NCBI RefSeq assembly: GCF_024793895.1
Contig: NZ_JANUSB010000015.1
Span: 1,543,157-1,607,156 of the forward strand
DNA from: Serratia sp. AKBS12
GTDB lineage: Bacteria; Pseudomonadota; Gammaproteobacteria; Enterobacterales; Enterobacteriaceae
Direction of reading: 5' to 3'
Length of the DNA stretch: 64,000 nt
The notes under the pieces are model-generated. The model was not told the DNA's origin, made no database searches, and worked only from the letters and a program-made list of their open reading frames with translations. A program made the translations under genes and the position numbers. Shown in pieces: positions 10,114 to 19,870 of this stretch (within the stretch, counting starts at the first letter, position 1; the number at the start of each line of letters is the position of its first letter).

Positions 10114-11117
10114 TGCGCGCTCGGTCCTCGCCATGTCTGGCGATTGGCGGTCTGCTGCTGGTGCTGACGCTATTGGCGCTGGTCGCCGCCAATTACGGCG
10201 CCCTGACGCTGTCGTTCTCTACGCTATGGCGACAGCCGTTCAGCGATACTGCCTGGCACATCTGGTTCAATATCCGCCTGCCGCGCGTACTGCTGGCGGT
10301 GGTGATCGGTTGCGCTCTGGCGGTATCCGGCGCGGTAATGCAGGGATTGTTCCGCAACCCGCTGGCCGATCCAAGCCTGCTGGGCATCAGTAGTGGTGGC
10401 GCGCTGTGCGTGGCGCTGGCGATTGTCCTGCCGCTGACCCTGCCGGTGGCCATTGCCTTGTACGGCCAAATGCTGGCAGCGTTTATCGGTAGCCTGCTGG
10501 TGTCGTTATTGATCTACGGCATCAGTCGTAGCGGCCATGGCAGCCTGTCCCGCCTGCTGCTGGCGGGCATCGCCATCAATGCCCTGTGCATGGCGGCGAT
10601 TGGCGTACTGTCTTACATCAGTAGCGATCGGCAACTGCGGCAGTTTTCGCTGTGGATGATGGGCAGCCTCAACCAGTCGCAATGGCCAACGCTGGCGATC
10701 GCCGCGTCGCTGATTCTGCCTGCCGCGTTACTGACGTTATTGCAGGCACGACGTCTTAATCTGTTGCAGTTAGGCGATGAGGAAGCCCATTACCTCGGGG
10801 TAAACGTTAAGCGCGTCAAACTGCAACTGCTGTTGCTCAGTGCGTTATTGACCGGTGCCGCGGTGGCGGTCAGCGGCGTAATCGGTTTTATCGGTCTGGT
10901 GGTACCGCACCTGGTGCGCATGCGCCTCGGCGGCGATCACCGTTGGCTGCTGCCTGCCTCGGCACTGGGGGGCGCCTGCCTGCTGCTGGTCAGCGACACG
11001 CTGGCGCGTACCCTGGTCGCCCCGGCGGAAATGCCGGTGGGCTTGATGACCAGCCTGCTCGGCGGCCCTTATTTCTTGTGGCTGGTGATACGCCAGCGGG
11101 AGAGACTCGGTGACTAG
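10113..11117 (+). CDS. hemU: Heme ABC transporter permease
   Basis: 334 aa FecCD/BtuC-family inner-membrane permease with about ten hydrophobic segments. Family marks include [38 protein letters not shown], and the cytoplasmic coupling region [16 protein letters not shown]. It forms the heme channel with HemV. The start overlaps the hemT stop (TAATG), and the 3' end overlaps hemV by 8 bases. Confidence 0.96.
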   Translation: MRARSSPCLAIGGLLLVLTLLALVAANYGALTLSFSTLWRQPFSDTAWHIWFNIRLPRVLLAVVIGCALAVSGAVMQGLFRNPLADPSLLGISSGGALCVALAIVLPLTLPVAIALYGQMLAAFIGSLLVSLLIYGISRSGHGSLSRLLLAGIAINALCMAAIGVLSYISSDRQLRQFSLWMMGSLNQSQWPTLAIAASLILPAALLTLLQARRLNLLQLGDEEAHYLGVNVKRVKLQLLLLSALLTGAAVAVSGVIGFIGLVVPHLVRMRLGGDHRWLLPASALGGACLLLVSDTLARTLVAPAEMPVGLMTSLLGGPYFLWLVIRQRERLGD

Positions 11118-11898
11118 TGCCACCTGCCTAACGGCACAACAACTGCGTTACACCCTCGGCACGCGTCGCATCGTCAATGACGTTTCACTGAGCATCGCCA
11201 GCGGTGAAATGGTGGCGATTATCGGCCCTAACGGCGCCGGCAAATCTACCCTGATGCGCCTGTTGACCGGTTATCTGCAGCCAAGCTGCGGGGAATGCCG
11301 GCTACTCGACCAGCCGCTGGAGCACTGGCAGCCGTCGTCATTGGCCAAGGTACGGGCAGTAATGCGCCAGCACAGCAGTCTGGCGTTTCCGTTCAGCGTA
11401 CAAGAAGTGATTGCCATGGGGCGCACGCCGCACGGCCGGCGAGATATGCAGCAGGCTCTGCAACAGGTGATGCAGCAGACCGATTGCCTGAGCCTTGCGC
11501 AACGCGATTATCGTCAGCTTTCAGGTGGCGAACAGCAACGGGTGCAGCTGGCGAGGGTATTGGCGCAGCTGTGGCAGGCGACTCCTTCGCCGCGCTGGCT
11601 GTTTCTGGACGAACCGACCTCGGCGCTCGACTTGTACCATCAGCAACATACGCTGCGACTGCTGCGCACGCTGACGCGCCAGCAGCCGCTGGCGGTGTGT
11701 TGCGTACTGCACGATCTCAATCTGGCAGCGCTGTATGCCGATCGCATCCTGCTGATGCATCAGGGACATCTGGTGGCCAGCGGCTCCCCGGCAGAGGTGT
11801 TGCAAGCCGAACAGCTCACCCGCTGGTATCAGGCAGACGTTGGGGTGATGGCACATCCGGAAACGACATCATTGCCACAGATTTATCTGCGGCAATAA
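11110..11898 (+). CDS. hemV: Heme ABC transporter ATP-binding protein
   Basis: 262 aa. Walker [10 protein letters not shown] is near residue 39, the Q-loop lies in RQHSSLAF, the signature is LSGGEQQRV and Walker B is [12 protein letters not shown], with the H-loop His in CVLHDLN. It powers heme import through HemU. The start is GTG at 11110, inside the end of hemU. It is the last gene of the heme operon. Confidence 0.95.
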   Translation: MTSATCLTAQQLRYTLGTRRIVNDVSLSIASGEMVAIIGPNGAGKSTLMRLLTGYLQPSCGECRLLDQPLEHWQPSSLAKVRAVMRQHSSLAFPFSVQEVIAMGRTPHGRRDMQQALQQVMQQTDCLSLAQRDYRQLSGGEQQRVQLARVLAQLWQATPSPRWLFLDEPTSALDLYHQQHTLRLLRTLTRQQPLAVCCVLHDLNLAALYADRILLMHQGHLVASGSPAEVLQAEQLTRWYQADVGVMAHPETTSLPQIYLRQ

Positions 11899-11920
11899 CG
11901 CCAGACGCAGCAAGGTGACC

Positions 11921-11948
11921 AATGCCCTCGTTACAACGCGAGGGCATT
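11921..11948. terminator. Hairpin between convergent hemV and selO
   Basis: A perfect 10-bp stem AATGCCCTCG/CGAGGGCATT with an 8-base loop sits in the short space between the two convergent genes. No long T-run is present on either side. Confidence 0.5.
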
Positions 11949-11959
11949 AGGCCACCAGC

Positions 11960-13402
11960 TCAACTCGAGCAGGATATCTCCAGGTGTTTTCCCCAATCCG
12001 GTGGCAACGCGGCGAAATCCTCATAACGCGGATCGTCGTCAAACGGCTTCAACAACGCCTGATGCAAGCGTGCCAGTTTGCCAATGTCATCCTTCTCCGC
12101 CGCCTCGATCGCCTCCTGAGCCAGATAGTTACGCAAAATCAGCTTAGGATTCACCGCCTTCATCGCCCGTTGACGCTGTTCATCACCGACCTGCTCCTGC
12201 AGCAAACGCTGGCGATACTGCAAATACCAGCGGTCGAACGCCTCGCGGTCGATAAATTCGTCGCGCAGCGGCGAACGCGTTTGCCGTTGTTCAACCTCGC
12301 TCAGCAGACGGAAGGTACGCGTATAATCTCGCCCTTCTGCCGTCATCAGGCTCAGCAGGCCAGTCAGCAAATCGTTGTCCTGTTTCTCCTGGCTAAAGAA
12401 GCCAAGCTTGGCGCGCATCTTGTCGCCATAGGCATGCATTAATGCCGGCTCAAAGGCCGCCAGCGCCGCTTCCAACTGCTCGACACTCATCAGACCGGAT
12501 AGCGTCTGCGCCAGACGATGCAGGTTCCACAGCGCCACCGCCGGCTGATTGTCAAAAGCATAGCGGCCCTGATGATCCGAATGGTTACAGATGTAGCCTG
12601 GCTGATAGTCGTCAAGGAAACCATACGGACCATAATCGATGGTAATACCCAGGATCGACATATTATCGGTATTCATCACCCCATGGGCAAAACCGACGGT
12701 CTGCCAGTCGGCCATCAGTCGCGCGGTGCGCTCAACCACCTCGGTAAACCACAGCACATATTTGTCGGCGTCGTCGGCCAGTGCGGGCCAATGGCGGGCA
12801 ATCACAAAATCCGCCAACTGACGCACCTGCTCCGGCTGTTTACGGTAATAAAAATGTTCGAAATGACCAAATCGCACATGGCTTTCCGCCATGCGCATCA
12901 ACATCGCACCGCGCTCCGGCTGCTCGCGATACACCGGTTGGTCGCTGGTGACGATGGTCAGCGCGCGACTGGTAGGGATCCCCAGATGATGCATCGCTTC
13001 CGAAGCGAGAAACTCACGCACCACCGAGCGTAATACCGCGCGGCCATCGCCCATACGCGAGTACGGCGTTAACCCTGCGCCCTTGAGATGCCAATCCATG
13101 CTGCGGCCATCCGGCAAGCGCTGCTCGCCGAGCAAAATGCCACGACCGTCGCCCAATTGCCCTGCCCATACGCCAAACTGATGCCCGCTATAGACCTGCG
13201 CCAGCGGTTGCATACCCGGCAGCAGTCGCTCGCCGGCCCACACCGGCGCATTGTCCGGCGTAAACCAGCTGTCGTCCAATCCCAGCTCATGAGCCAGCGG
13301 CTTACTGTGATACAGCAAACGTGCCCCCTGCAGCGGGGTCGGGGTTAATTCTGTGTAGAAACCAGGCAATTGCTGGTGGTATGCGTTTTCGAACTGCGGC
13401 AT
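11960..13402 (-). CDS. selO: Protein adenylyltransferase SelO (YdiU)
   Basis: 480 aa pseudokinase-fold enzyme that AMPylates proteins, linked to redox homeostasis in the family. Visible features are [18 protein letters not shown] and [21 protein letters not shown] near residues 75-130, the [11 protein letters not shown] catalytic-loop equivalent, and [11 protein letters not shown] for metal binding. The C-terminus ends ISCSS, matching the conserved C-terminal Cys of bacterial SelO. The ATG at 13402 has GGAGGG five bases upstream and gives the family N-terminus. A longer open frame runs upstream but lacks a ribosome site. It lies next to ydiV as in E. coli. Confidence 0.95.
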   Translation of the reverse strand: MPQFENAYHQQLPGFYTELTPTPLQGARLLYHSKPLAHELGLDDSWFTPDNAPVWAGERLLPGMQPLAQVYSGHQFGVWAGQLGDGRGILLGEQRLPDGRSMDWHLKGAGLTPYSRMGDGRAVLRSVVREFLASEAMHHLGIPTSRALTIVTSDQPVYREQPERGAMLMRMAESHVRFGHFEHFYYRKQPEQVRQLADFVIARHWPALADDADKYVLWFTEVVERTARLMADWQTVGFAHGVMNTDNMSILGITIDYGPYGFLDDYQPGYICNHSDHQGRYAFDNQPAVALWNLHRLAQTLSGLMSVEQLEAALAAFEPALMHAYGDKMRAKLGFFSQEKQDNDLLTGLLSLMTAEGRDYTRTFRLLSEVEQRQTRSPLRDEFIDREAFDRWYLQYRQRLLQEQVGDEQRQRAMKAVNPKLILRNYLAQEAIEAAEKDDIGKLARLHQALLKPFDDDPRYEDFAALPPDWGKHLEISCSS

Positions 13403-13707
13403 AGGCCCTCCGTTCACTGTAGTGTAGAGCCAGAATGCGCTGATGAACACCGAGGAAATGCAGGGGATAAACCGCTGCCGCACAGATAGATGCGGCTAAG
13501 TCGGGCTATATGCTGCAGCAGCGCGCGGATGACTGTTACTGCGCTGACCGAATATATTTGCAACGTAAAAAGCTGGCGAGAAATAACAAACCACCAGCGG
13601 TGGCCACCGCTGCGCAACCCTATTCCTGGCTACTCGCACGGTTTAAGCGCACGATGGCGAGCCCGCCCCTGGCAGCTTGCCAAGAATACCCATTACTATA
13701 TAAATAA
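13403..13707. other. selO upstream region
   Basis: 305 bases between the selO start and the ydiV-like stop, both genes on the minus strand. It must hold the selO promoter. No repeat, RNA gene or operator was recognised. Confidence 0.5.
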
Positions 13708-14448
13708 TTATTGTTTCTCACCGTTAAACACCTCGGGAACCTGGCGTAGCGAATCAAGATTATCCACACTGACGCTAGGCCATAAAAAACCTTGCAGGCC
13801 AAAAACCTCGGCATTAATCAGTTTATCCAGGTGGTGTTTATCTTCTATTCCGGCGACGATCACCCCTTGGCAAAGTAAATTGATATTCTTTAATAACGAA
13901 TCAATTATCAGGTCATAGCCTTGGTGAGAAAACAGCTGCCAATAAAAACGCCGGTCTATTTTCACGTAGTCAAACAGGCCATCATACAACGCATTCAGCG
14001 GTGCCTTACCGGAGCCAAAATCATCCAGCCATAGCGTAAACCGCTCACTGAGCCGGCAAAGCGTATCATTTTTTTTGCCCGCAGACAGTTGAGGAAAACC
14101 CTCACTGATTTCTAATACAAGAAACGGTAAAAGTTGCAAACGCTGAGCAACCTGCCGATCGTTAACGATCAGCTCCGCCACGCTTTGTTCGATATTGATA
14201 CTCAATAACACTCGATGCTCAATAAACCATGATGCATATTGCTCTATTAACAGCAGTTGTTCATTAAATAGCGCAATTCTCTGCGTGGGGGTCAATAAGC
14301 CAACCCCAATTTCCGTTGGCATTGCCAGATCGCCGTCAAGACTATCGAATCGGCTCAAGATCTCTACCGCTAACAACCGTCCATCGCTAGAATAAACCGG
14401 CTGGAAAACATAGCGACTAATAAAGTCGGCTTCAAATTGGATTTTCAT
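13708..14448 (-). CDS. ydiV: EAL-domain protein resembling YdiV/RflP
   Basis: 246 aa, a single EAL domain without a GGDEF or sensor domain. It aligns by eye with E. coli YdiV, an anti-FlhDC factor that curbs flagellar genes, including the C-terminal GLQGFLWPSV stretch (ALQGCLWPAV in YdiV). It sits between selO and nlpC as ydiV does. Unlike E. coli YdiV it keeps much of the c-di-GMP site: EIL for EAL, Asn in LSINIEQ, Glu in LEISEGF, LDDFGSG, and Lys in VKIDRRF. The leading Glu of EGVE is Ala (AGIE). Loss of activity is therefore uncertain. The start is taken at ATG 14448; a TTG lies 18 bases earlier. Confidence 0.8.
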   Translation of the reverse strand: MKIQFEADFISRYVFQPVYSSDGRLLAVEILSRFDSLDGDLAMPTEIGVGLLTPTQRIALFNEQLLLIEQYASWFIEHRVLLSINIEQSVAELIVNDRQVAQRLQLLPFLVLEISEGFPQLSAGKKNDTLCRLSERFTLWLDDFGSGKAPLNALYDGLFDYVKIDRRFYWQLFSHQGYDLIIDSLLKNINLLCQGVIVAGIEDKHHLDKLINAEVFGLQGFLWPSVSVDNLDSLRQVPEVFNGEKQ

Positions 14449-14902
14449 TTTAATGCCAGAGGCCAAATGGCGAGCATCTCATCGTATATCAATACATTTT
14501 ATCGATCAATCCCTGTGAGATTAATCGGAAATATCAATGTAAATACCGATAAAATCACTTTTAATTGATAGCTTAAGGCTATATGCGCTACGTCGGACGG
14601 TGATAAAGAATAGCCTACACTTAAGACAAATGGGCGCTACAAAGCCGATTTATCATCGATATTTCACTTAAGTGATATAACTGTGCTGACAATTTGACTT
14701 AGCCATCTTGTTTTTATTAGCAAAATCGGCCGAATTTTAAGAAATATCTCAGGTGGCATTTTTTATCATCTGTGCGTTTAACGTTACAATTGATTAAAAC
14801 CGATTACATATCAATTCCGGCGTTTATTCTTGACATTGAGTTTGATAAAAAATGCTCACCTTGCTTTTTGCCAATCTTGTGCTCTTACATCTACCGCTGC
14901 GG
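14449..14902. other. ydiV-lplA intergenic region
   Basis: 454 AT-rich bases that must contain the ydiV promoter and the 3' region of lplA. A perfect 12-bp palindrome TCACTTAAGTGA at 14664-14675 could be an operator. No convincing gene or terminator was found. Confidence 0.45.
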
Positions 14903-15916
14903 TTATTTAATCACCTCGCTAAGCCACCGTTGCAGTTGCTGTAATTCGGTTGCCTGCTGCGGATAGTCAGCCAACAGTCGCTGACAGCACGCCGTCACCG
15001 CATCACTGCGGTAGGCACAGCCCACCAGCAAGGTGGCCAACTGCTGTAGCGGTGCCGGTTGCAGGCTATCGCTGAAAATTTGTGCCCGAGTAATTGCGCC
15101 CTGTTCGACGTCGAAAAAGATATCTACGCCGCCCCAGGTGAAGCGCTCATTGAGCAGATGACTGAACGCCGGCGCTTTGCCAAAATTCCACTGCCAACTA
15201 CTTTGCTTGGCAAACTGCTCGGCGAAGTTAGGCAAGTCGGGGAACGCCTCGGGAGAAATCACTTCCGCCGTTGCGCTGCTGCCATAGTAGGCAAAAAAGG
15301 TCTGAATAATCGCCTCGCACACTTGCTGATGAGTAATTCCGGGGGCAAACTCCGCCAGATTGGCGACCCGCGAGCGCACCGAGGTTATGCCTTTGGCCTG
15401 TAGCTTTTTCGGATCGGGATTCAGATAGTCAACTAGCCGGTTAAGATCGGCATTCAACAACAGCGTGCCGTGGTGAAAGCCGCGATCTGCAGTTTCACGG
15501 TAGGCTGAACCAGAAATCTTGCGTATGCCGTCGGCGGTATCAATCACCAGATCGTTGCGACCCGAGGCGCTGGCGTTAATACCCAGACGTGACAGCGCCT
15601 GTAAAATAATGTCGGTTGATACCGTTTTGTCATAACCCGGTTTGCCGGCCATAAAGGTAAAACAGGTGTTACCGAGATCGTGGAACACCGCCCCGCCACC
15701 GCTACTGCGACGTGCCAGGCGGATACCGTCTTGCTCCATCCGCCGGGTGTTGCACTCTTTCCACGGGTTTTGCGCCTGGCCTATCACCACCGTTTCGGCA
15801 TTGCGCCACAGGAACAGTATCACTTGCGAGTTCATCTCGCGGAAGATGCACTCCTCAACCGCCAGATTGAACCAGGGATCGTAAGAGTCGGAAATCAATA
15901 AACGCAGGGAGGTCAT
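14903..15916 (-). CDS. lplA: Lipoate-protein ligase A
   Basis: 337 aa, against 338 in E. coli. It activates free lipoate with ATP and attaches it to lipoyl domains of 2-oxoacid dehydrogenases and GcvH. The BPL/LplA domain motifs are [20 protein letters not shown] near residues 70-90 and the Lys-containing [10 protein letters not shown]. The C-terminal accessory domain contains [15 protein letters not shown]. The ATG at 15916 gives the E. coli-like start ([20 protein letters not shown]). A GTG three codons earlier is possible. In this window it sits between ydiV and nlpC, which are adjacent in E. coli. Confidence 0.95.
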   Translation of the reverse strand: MTSLRLLISDSYDPWFNLAVEECIFREMNSQVILFLWRNAETVVIGQAQNPWKECNTRRMEQDGIRLARRSSGGGAVFHDLGNTCFTFMAGKPGYDKTVSTDIILQALSRLGINASASGRNDLVIDTADGIRKISGSAYRETADRGFHHGTLLLNADLNRLVDYLNPDPKKLQAKGITSVRSRVANLAEFAPGITHQQVCEAIIQTFFAYYGSSATAEVISPEAFPDLPNFAEQFAKQSSWQWNFGKAPAFSHLLNERFTWGGVDIFFDVEQGAITRAQIFSDSLQPAPLQQLATLLVGCAYRSDAVTACCQRLLADYPQQATELQQLQRWLSEVIK

Positions 15917-15997
15917 GGCAGTCACCGCTGAAGTAAACAGGAGATGCTGCCATTATATCGGAAAACAAAGGGTTAACTTATCGAAAAAGGCGCCGGG

Positions 15998-16456
15998 TCA
16001 GATGCGGCGCGCCTGCCAGTAAACCTTTTTCCAGTAGACGTTATCCAGCGAGGAACGAATCACGCCACGGCTGGTAGAGGCGTGAATGAATTGATCGTTG
16101 GTATCATAAATACCGACGTGCAGACCGTTTTCACCATGGCCGGTTTTGAAGAACACCAGGTCGCCCGGCAACAGTTCTTCGCGCGATACCTTGGTGCCCA
16201 GCTCGGTTTGTGCTTCGGTCGAGCGCGGCAGTTGCATATCGAAACGGTCGCGGAAGGTACGATAGACGAAGCCGGAACAATCGACGCCGCCGCGATCCAG
16301 CCCACCGTAACGGTACGGTGTACCGTGCCATTGGCGTAGCTGTTCGTTTAACTGCGCCACGACCACGATCGAATCCGCCAGCTTGCCGCTGGGTGGTGGT
16401 GCGTGACTGCTGCAACCGGCCAGAACCAGGCTGACCAGTAAAAATAGTGTACGCAT
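15998..16456 (-). CDS. nlpC: Lipoprotein NlpC, NlpC/P60 peptidase
   Basis: 152 aa. The lipobox LVLAGC ends the signal peptide at residue 15, so the mature protein is lipid-anchored. The NlpC/P60 catalytic Cys is in GVDCSGFVYRTF near residue 59. The His residues are in GLHVGIYD and QFIHAST. The family cleaves gamma-D-Glu-Dap bonds in cell-wall peptides. Length and neighbours (ydiV on one side, btu genes beyond arn) match E. coli nlpC. Confidence 0.93.
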   Translation of the reverse strand: MRTLFLLVSLVLAGCSSHAPPPSGKLADSIVVVAQLNEQLRQWHGTPYRYGGLDRGGVDCSGFVYRTFRDRFDMQLPRSTEAQTELGTKVSREELLPGDLVFFKTGHGENGLHVGIYDTNDQFIHASTSRGVIRSSLDNVYWKKVYWQARRI

Positions 16457-16573
16457 CCTACATATCCCTTTATTGAATCCGTTGCCGTATGCTTTTGGGC
16501 ATAATTTATCCCTCGCGTGAGGAAAAAGGCAAGCGTGGTGAAGGTGATAAGCGGTACGGTACGGTTTTTTGCG

Positions 16574-16966
16574 CTATTCGGCAGGTTTATTTGCGCCACC
16601 ACGGTTAATTAACCAGACGCCGAACAGGATGCAGAGGGTTCCCAGCGTTTTCAACAGCGTTGCCGATTCATTGCACCACGGCAGCGCCACCGCGGCCAGA
16701 TAGACCAGCGCATAGCTGACGCTAAGCAAGGGGTAAGCACGGTTTAGCGGCAAATGGCGCAAGGCAAAGAACCAGCACAGCATCGATAATGCATAACCGA
16801 AAATCCCGCACCCTACTACCAGCAACGGCAGAGCGTGATGGCGCAGCAACGCCGGCACGCCGTCGGCAAGCAGCACCAGCGGCAGTTGTACCATGCCCCA
16901 CTTCATCAGCAATTGCGCCAACGTAACCAGCACTACACTGGCAATACCCCATCCATAGCCTTTCAT
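16574..16966 (-). CDS. arnF: Undecaprenyl-phosphate-L-Ara4N flippase subunit ArnF
   Basis: 130 aa with four hydrophobic segments, EamA/SMR type. It pairs with ArnE to flip undecaprenyl-phosphate-L-Ara4N across the inner membrane. The segment [20 protein letters not shown] is the conserved SMR-like core. The ATG at 16966 overlaps the arnE stop by 4 bases. It is the last gene of arnBCADTEF. Confidence 0.9.
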   Translation of the reverse strand: MKGYGWGIASVVLVTLAQLLMKWGMVQLPLVLLADGVPALLRHHALPLLVVGCGIFGYALSMLCWFFALRHLPLNRAYPLLSVSYALVYLAAVALPWCNESATLLKTLGTLCILFGVWLINRGGANKPAE

Positions 16967-17307
16967 GATGTATGACTCATCAGCACAATCCCCAACACGA
17001 TCGATGCCACGCCGCACCAGTGTCGTAGCGTGGTTGGTTCATTGAACAACCATCGCGCAGCCAGCGTCACCGCTACCAAGTTCAGGCTGAGCATCGGGTA
17101 CGCCACGCTCAGCGGTAGCCGCTGCAACACGCCGAGCCACACCAGCATTCCCAGCGCCAACAGCAACAATGCCAACGCCAGCCAGCGCAGCGCATGGCTG
17201 CGGCGCAGCTCAACCGGCAATAGCCAGCAGCGCGCTGCCTGCTTCTGGCACAGCTGACCGGCGCAGGTCAGCAGGCAGGTTATCAGCACCAGCAGATATC
17301 CCGTCAT
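16963..17307 (-). CDS. arnE: Undecaprenyl-phosphate-L-Ara4N flippase subunit ArnE
   Basis: 114 aa, four hydrophobic segments of the EamA family, partner of ArnF. The core [20 protein letters not shown] matches the family. The ATG at 17307 overlaps the arnT stop by 4 bases, the family length (111 in E. coli) fits, and a longer open frame upstream lies wholly inside arnT. Confidence 0.9.
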   Translation of the reverse strand: MTGYLLVLITCLLTCAGQLCQKQAARCWLLPVELRRSHALRWLALALLLLALGMLVWLGVLQRLPLSVAYPMLSLNLVAVTLAARWLFNEPTTLRHWCGVASIVLGIVLMSHTS

Positions 17308-18968
17308 GGCTGTTGCTGATACCACAGCAGTGCAAACCGGTTCATCAATTGCAATTGATCGGCGGGCGGCAGGTTGTTCGGCACGCTTTCCCCGCGGGAC
17401 AGTTGCAATACCAGCGAAACGTTGCCCTGTCGACGTGCCTGAGCCAGCCACTGCGGGAAATCGGCATCGCTGACGAAACGACTGCGCGCATCATGGTAAT
17501 CCAACCCATAGCTTACTTCGCCCTGTTCGCTGTACATCAATACGTCGCTACGTTTGAGCTGCCAGGCCAAACCGGCGGCCAGCCCAACGCTGTCGCTCAA
17601 AACATAACGGCTGTGCATCAGGACCTCCTGATTGGTCCGGATAAAGTTCTGCGGCTGTTTGGAGTCAATGACCTGTTGCGGAATGGCATAGCCGATCAGC
17701 AGACAAAGCAGCAGCGGGCAGGCTGCCGCCCAGCACCAGCGCCTGGCACCGTCACGCACCGATACCACGGCAAACAACAGCCAACCGGTGAAGGCGATGA
17801 TGCCAAGGATAATCTTTGGCCATTCCTGCTGACTGAACAAATGCAGGCGCGGCAACAACCCAAGGCCGATCGCCAACAAAGCCGCCATCCCCAGCAGGCC
17901 GAACGCCCCATTGATCAGCGCATTGACCCTGAACACTCGCTGGCGCAGCGCGGCGACGGCGTCCTCGGCATAGGCGGTCATCAGCAACGCCAACGGTGCC
18001 ATACACGGTAGAATATAGGTCGGCAATTTGCCTTTGGCTATGCTGAAGAAAATCAACGGCATCACCACCCAGCTCAACAGGAACAACAGTTCCGGACGCC
18101 CGGCTCGCTCACGCCAGCCTTTTAGCAGTGCCCCCGGCAATAACGCCAACCACGGCAGCACGCCAGCCATCAGCACCGGTAGGTAATACCAGAATGGTGC
18201 CTTATGTTGCGCATTGTCTTCGGCGAAACGCTGAATATGTTCAATCCAGAAGAAATAGTGCCAGAAATCCGGTTCGCGCTCGGCGATAGCCAATGCCCAC
18301 GGCAGGCTGAGCAACGCCGCAGTCACAATCGCCAGTGGGCCATAAATCAGCAAGTCGCGCCAACGTCGCTGCATAATGGCAATCGGCAGTACCGCGATCA
18401 CCGGCACCGCCAGCGCCAGGAACCCTTTGGTCATAAAGCCCATGCCGCAGGCCAACCCCAGCAATACATAGCCGCCCAGCTTTCCCTTGATGGTGGTGGC
18501 TTTCAGCGTCAGGTAATAACTGACCATCGCAGCGGTCAGCCACATCGCGATCATCGGATCAAGCACGCTGTAAGTGCCGATGCTGAATACCAACACCATC
18601 GACATGAACATCAGCGTTGCCACGCTGGCGCGCCGGACATTGCGCCACATCAACCAGCCCAGGCTAAACACCAGCAACGCGGTAATACCGGTACTGAACA
18701 CCGAGCCGAAACGCACGGCAAAATTGCTATCGCCAAACAGCCACTGGCTAATGTTATTAAACCAATAGCCGGCCACCGGTTTTTCGAAATAGCGCAAACC
18801 AAGCAGGTTTGGTACTACCCAATCGCCACGTTGCAGCATTTCACGGCTGATTTCGGCATAACGGGTTTCATCCGGCTGCCACAATAGGCGACCGTTGATT
18901 GGCAGCAGATACACCAGAGCAAAAAACAGGGCCAGCAATCCTGCCCAGATTTTCTTACATGCCTTCAT
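17304..18968 (-). CDS. arnT: Undecaprenyl phosphate-L-Ara4N transferase (lipid A L-Ara4N transferase)
   Basis: 554 aa inner-membrane GT83 glycosyltransferase that moves L-Ara4N onto lipid A phosphates on the periplasmic face. This reduces net negative charge and gives polymyxin resistance. The N-terminal periplasmic loop has [18 protein letters not shown] with the conserved Asp-Glu. About a dozen membrane segments follow, then a soluble C-terminal domain. It overlaps arnD by 1 base and arnE by 4. Confidence 0.95.
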   Translation of the reverse strand: MKACKKIWAGLLALFFALVYLLPINGRLLWQPDETRYAEISREMLQRGDWVVPNLLGLRYFEKPVAGYWFNNISQWLFGDSNFAVRFGSVFSTGITALLVFSLGWLMWRNVRRASVATLMFMSMVLVFSIGTYSVLDPMIAMWLTAAMVSYYLTLKATTIKGKLGGYVLLGLACGMGFMTKGFLALAVPVIAVLPIAIMQRRWRDLLIYGPLAIVTAALLSLPWALAIAEREPDFWHYFFWIEHIQRFAEDNAQHKAPFWYYLPVLMAGVLPWLALLPGALLKGWRERAGRPELLFLLSWVVMPLIFFSIAKGKLPTYILPCMAPLALLMTAYAEDAVAALRQRVFRVNALINGAFGLLGMAALLAIGLGLLPRLHLFSQQEWPKIILGIIAFTGWLLFAVVSVRDGARRWCWAAACPLLLCLLIGYAIPQQVIDSKQPQNFIRTNQEVLMHSRYVLSDSVGLAAGLAWQLKRSDVLMYSEQGEVSYGLDYHDARSRFVSDADFPQWLAQARRQGNVSLVLQLSRGESVPNNLPPADQLQLMNRFALLWYQQQP

Positions 18969-19870
18969 TAATCATCCTTTAATGCGCTTTGACAGCCTAA
19001 CCAGCCTTCTCGCCCAGGGAACGGCGCACGGATGACGCGGCCCGCCGGCAGCGTGGTCAGATCCTGTGGCAACAGGCGGCTCAGCGGACAAAACTCAATC
19101 CCCTGCCGCTGCGCCCGCTGCAATAGCTGTTCGAACATCGCCGCCTGAGACATGCCTTCCACTTCCGCATGAATGGTGTACACCGGCACCTCCCGCTGGT
19201 TTTCCATCAACTGCAAAATATAATCGTTAAAGTTCGCCAGGCTGGTCTCGCTGCCAATCACTTCATCAAACGTTGGCAGCGTTACGGGAATTTGCACCGT
19301 ACCGAAGCGCCCGCTACTGAGCTGCGGGCGAAACGGCCGCGTACCGCGGCAATCGCTGTTGTAGTGGAAACCGAAGCGCTGTTTGACGTCCAGCACCCGC
19401 GTGTCGGCACGCCAACCGGCCGCCGCGGAGCATTTTACCGGCTGGCCGATGGCCGCCGTCAGCGCATCCAGCCCCAGTTGGATCTGCCGCGTCAGTTCGG
19501 CGTCGCTCCAGCGACCGGCGTTAGCCTGCCAGCGCTGATGATCCCAGGCATGCAGCCCCACTTCATGACCGGCGTCGACGGCCTGCTTCATCAATGGCGC
19601 CAGTGAACGGCCAATTTTCCGCCCTGGCCAGGCGGTGCCTGCCAGCAGAATATCCCAGCCGTACAGCGCCGTCGCGTTCGAACGCAGCATCTTCCACAAA
19701 AATCGTGGCCGCAACAGGCGCCACAGGTGGCGGCCCATATTATCTGGCCCGATGCTAAAGAAGATGCTGGCCTGAATATGGTACTGCTCAAACAGGCTCA
19801 GCAGACGCGGCACACCGTCACGGGTGCCGGTAAAAGTATCGACGTCAACGCGCAAGCCGACGCGCTTCAT
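18968..19870 (-). CDS. arnD: 4-deoxy-4-formamido-L-arabinose-phosphoundecaprenol deformylase
   Basis: 300 aa NodB-type polysaccharide deacetylase. It removes the formyl group from undecaprenyl-phosphate-L-Ara4FN. Motif 1 is [13 protein letters not shown] (catalytic Asp pair), and motif 2 is [10 protein letters not shown] (metal-binding His). It overlaps arnA by 4 bases. Confidence 0.95.
   Translation of the reverse strand: MKRVGLRVDVDTFTGTRDGVPRLLSLFEQYHIQASIFFSIGPDNMGRHLWRLLRPRFLWKMLRSNATALYGWDILLAGTAWPGRKIGRSLAPLMKQAVDAGHEVGLHAWDHQRWQANAGRWSDAELTRQIQLGLDALTAAIGQPVKCSAAAGWRADTRVLDVKQRFGFHYNSDCRGTRPFRPQLSSGRFGTVQIPVTLPTFDEVIGSETSLANFNDYILQLMENQREVPVYTIHAEVEGMSQAAMFEQLLQRAQRQGIEFCPLSRLLPQDLTTLPAGRVIRAPFPGREGWLGCQSALKDD

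Noticed and set aside
14772..14966. A 64-codon + strand frame before lplA
   Set aside because: Overlaps the lplA 3' end antisense and has no supporting signal.
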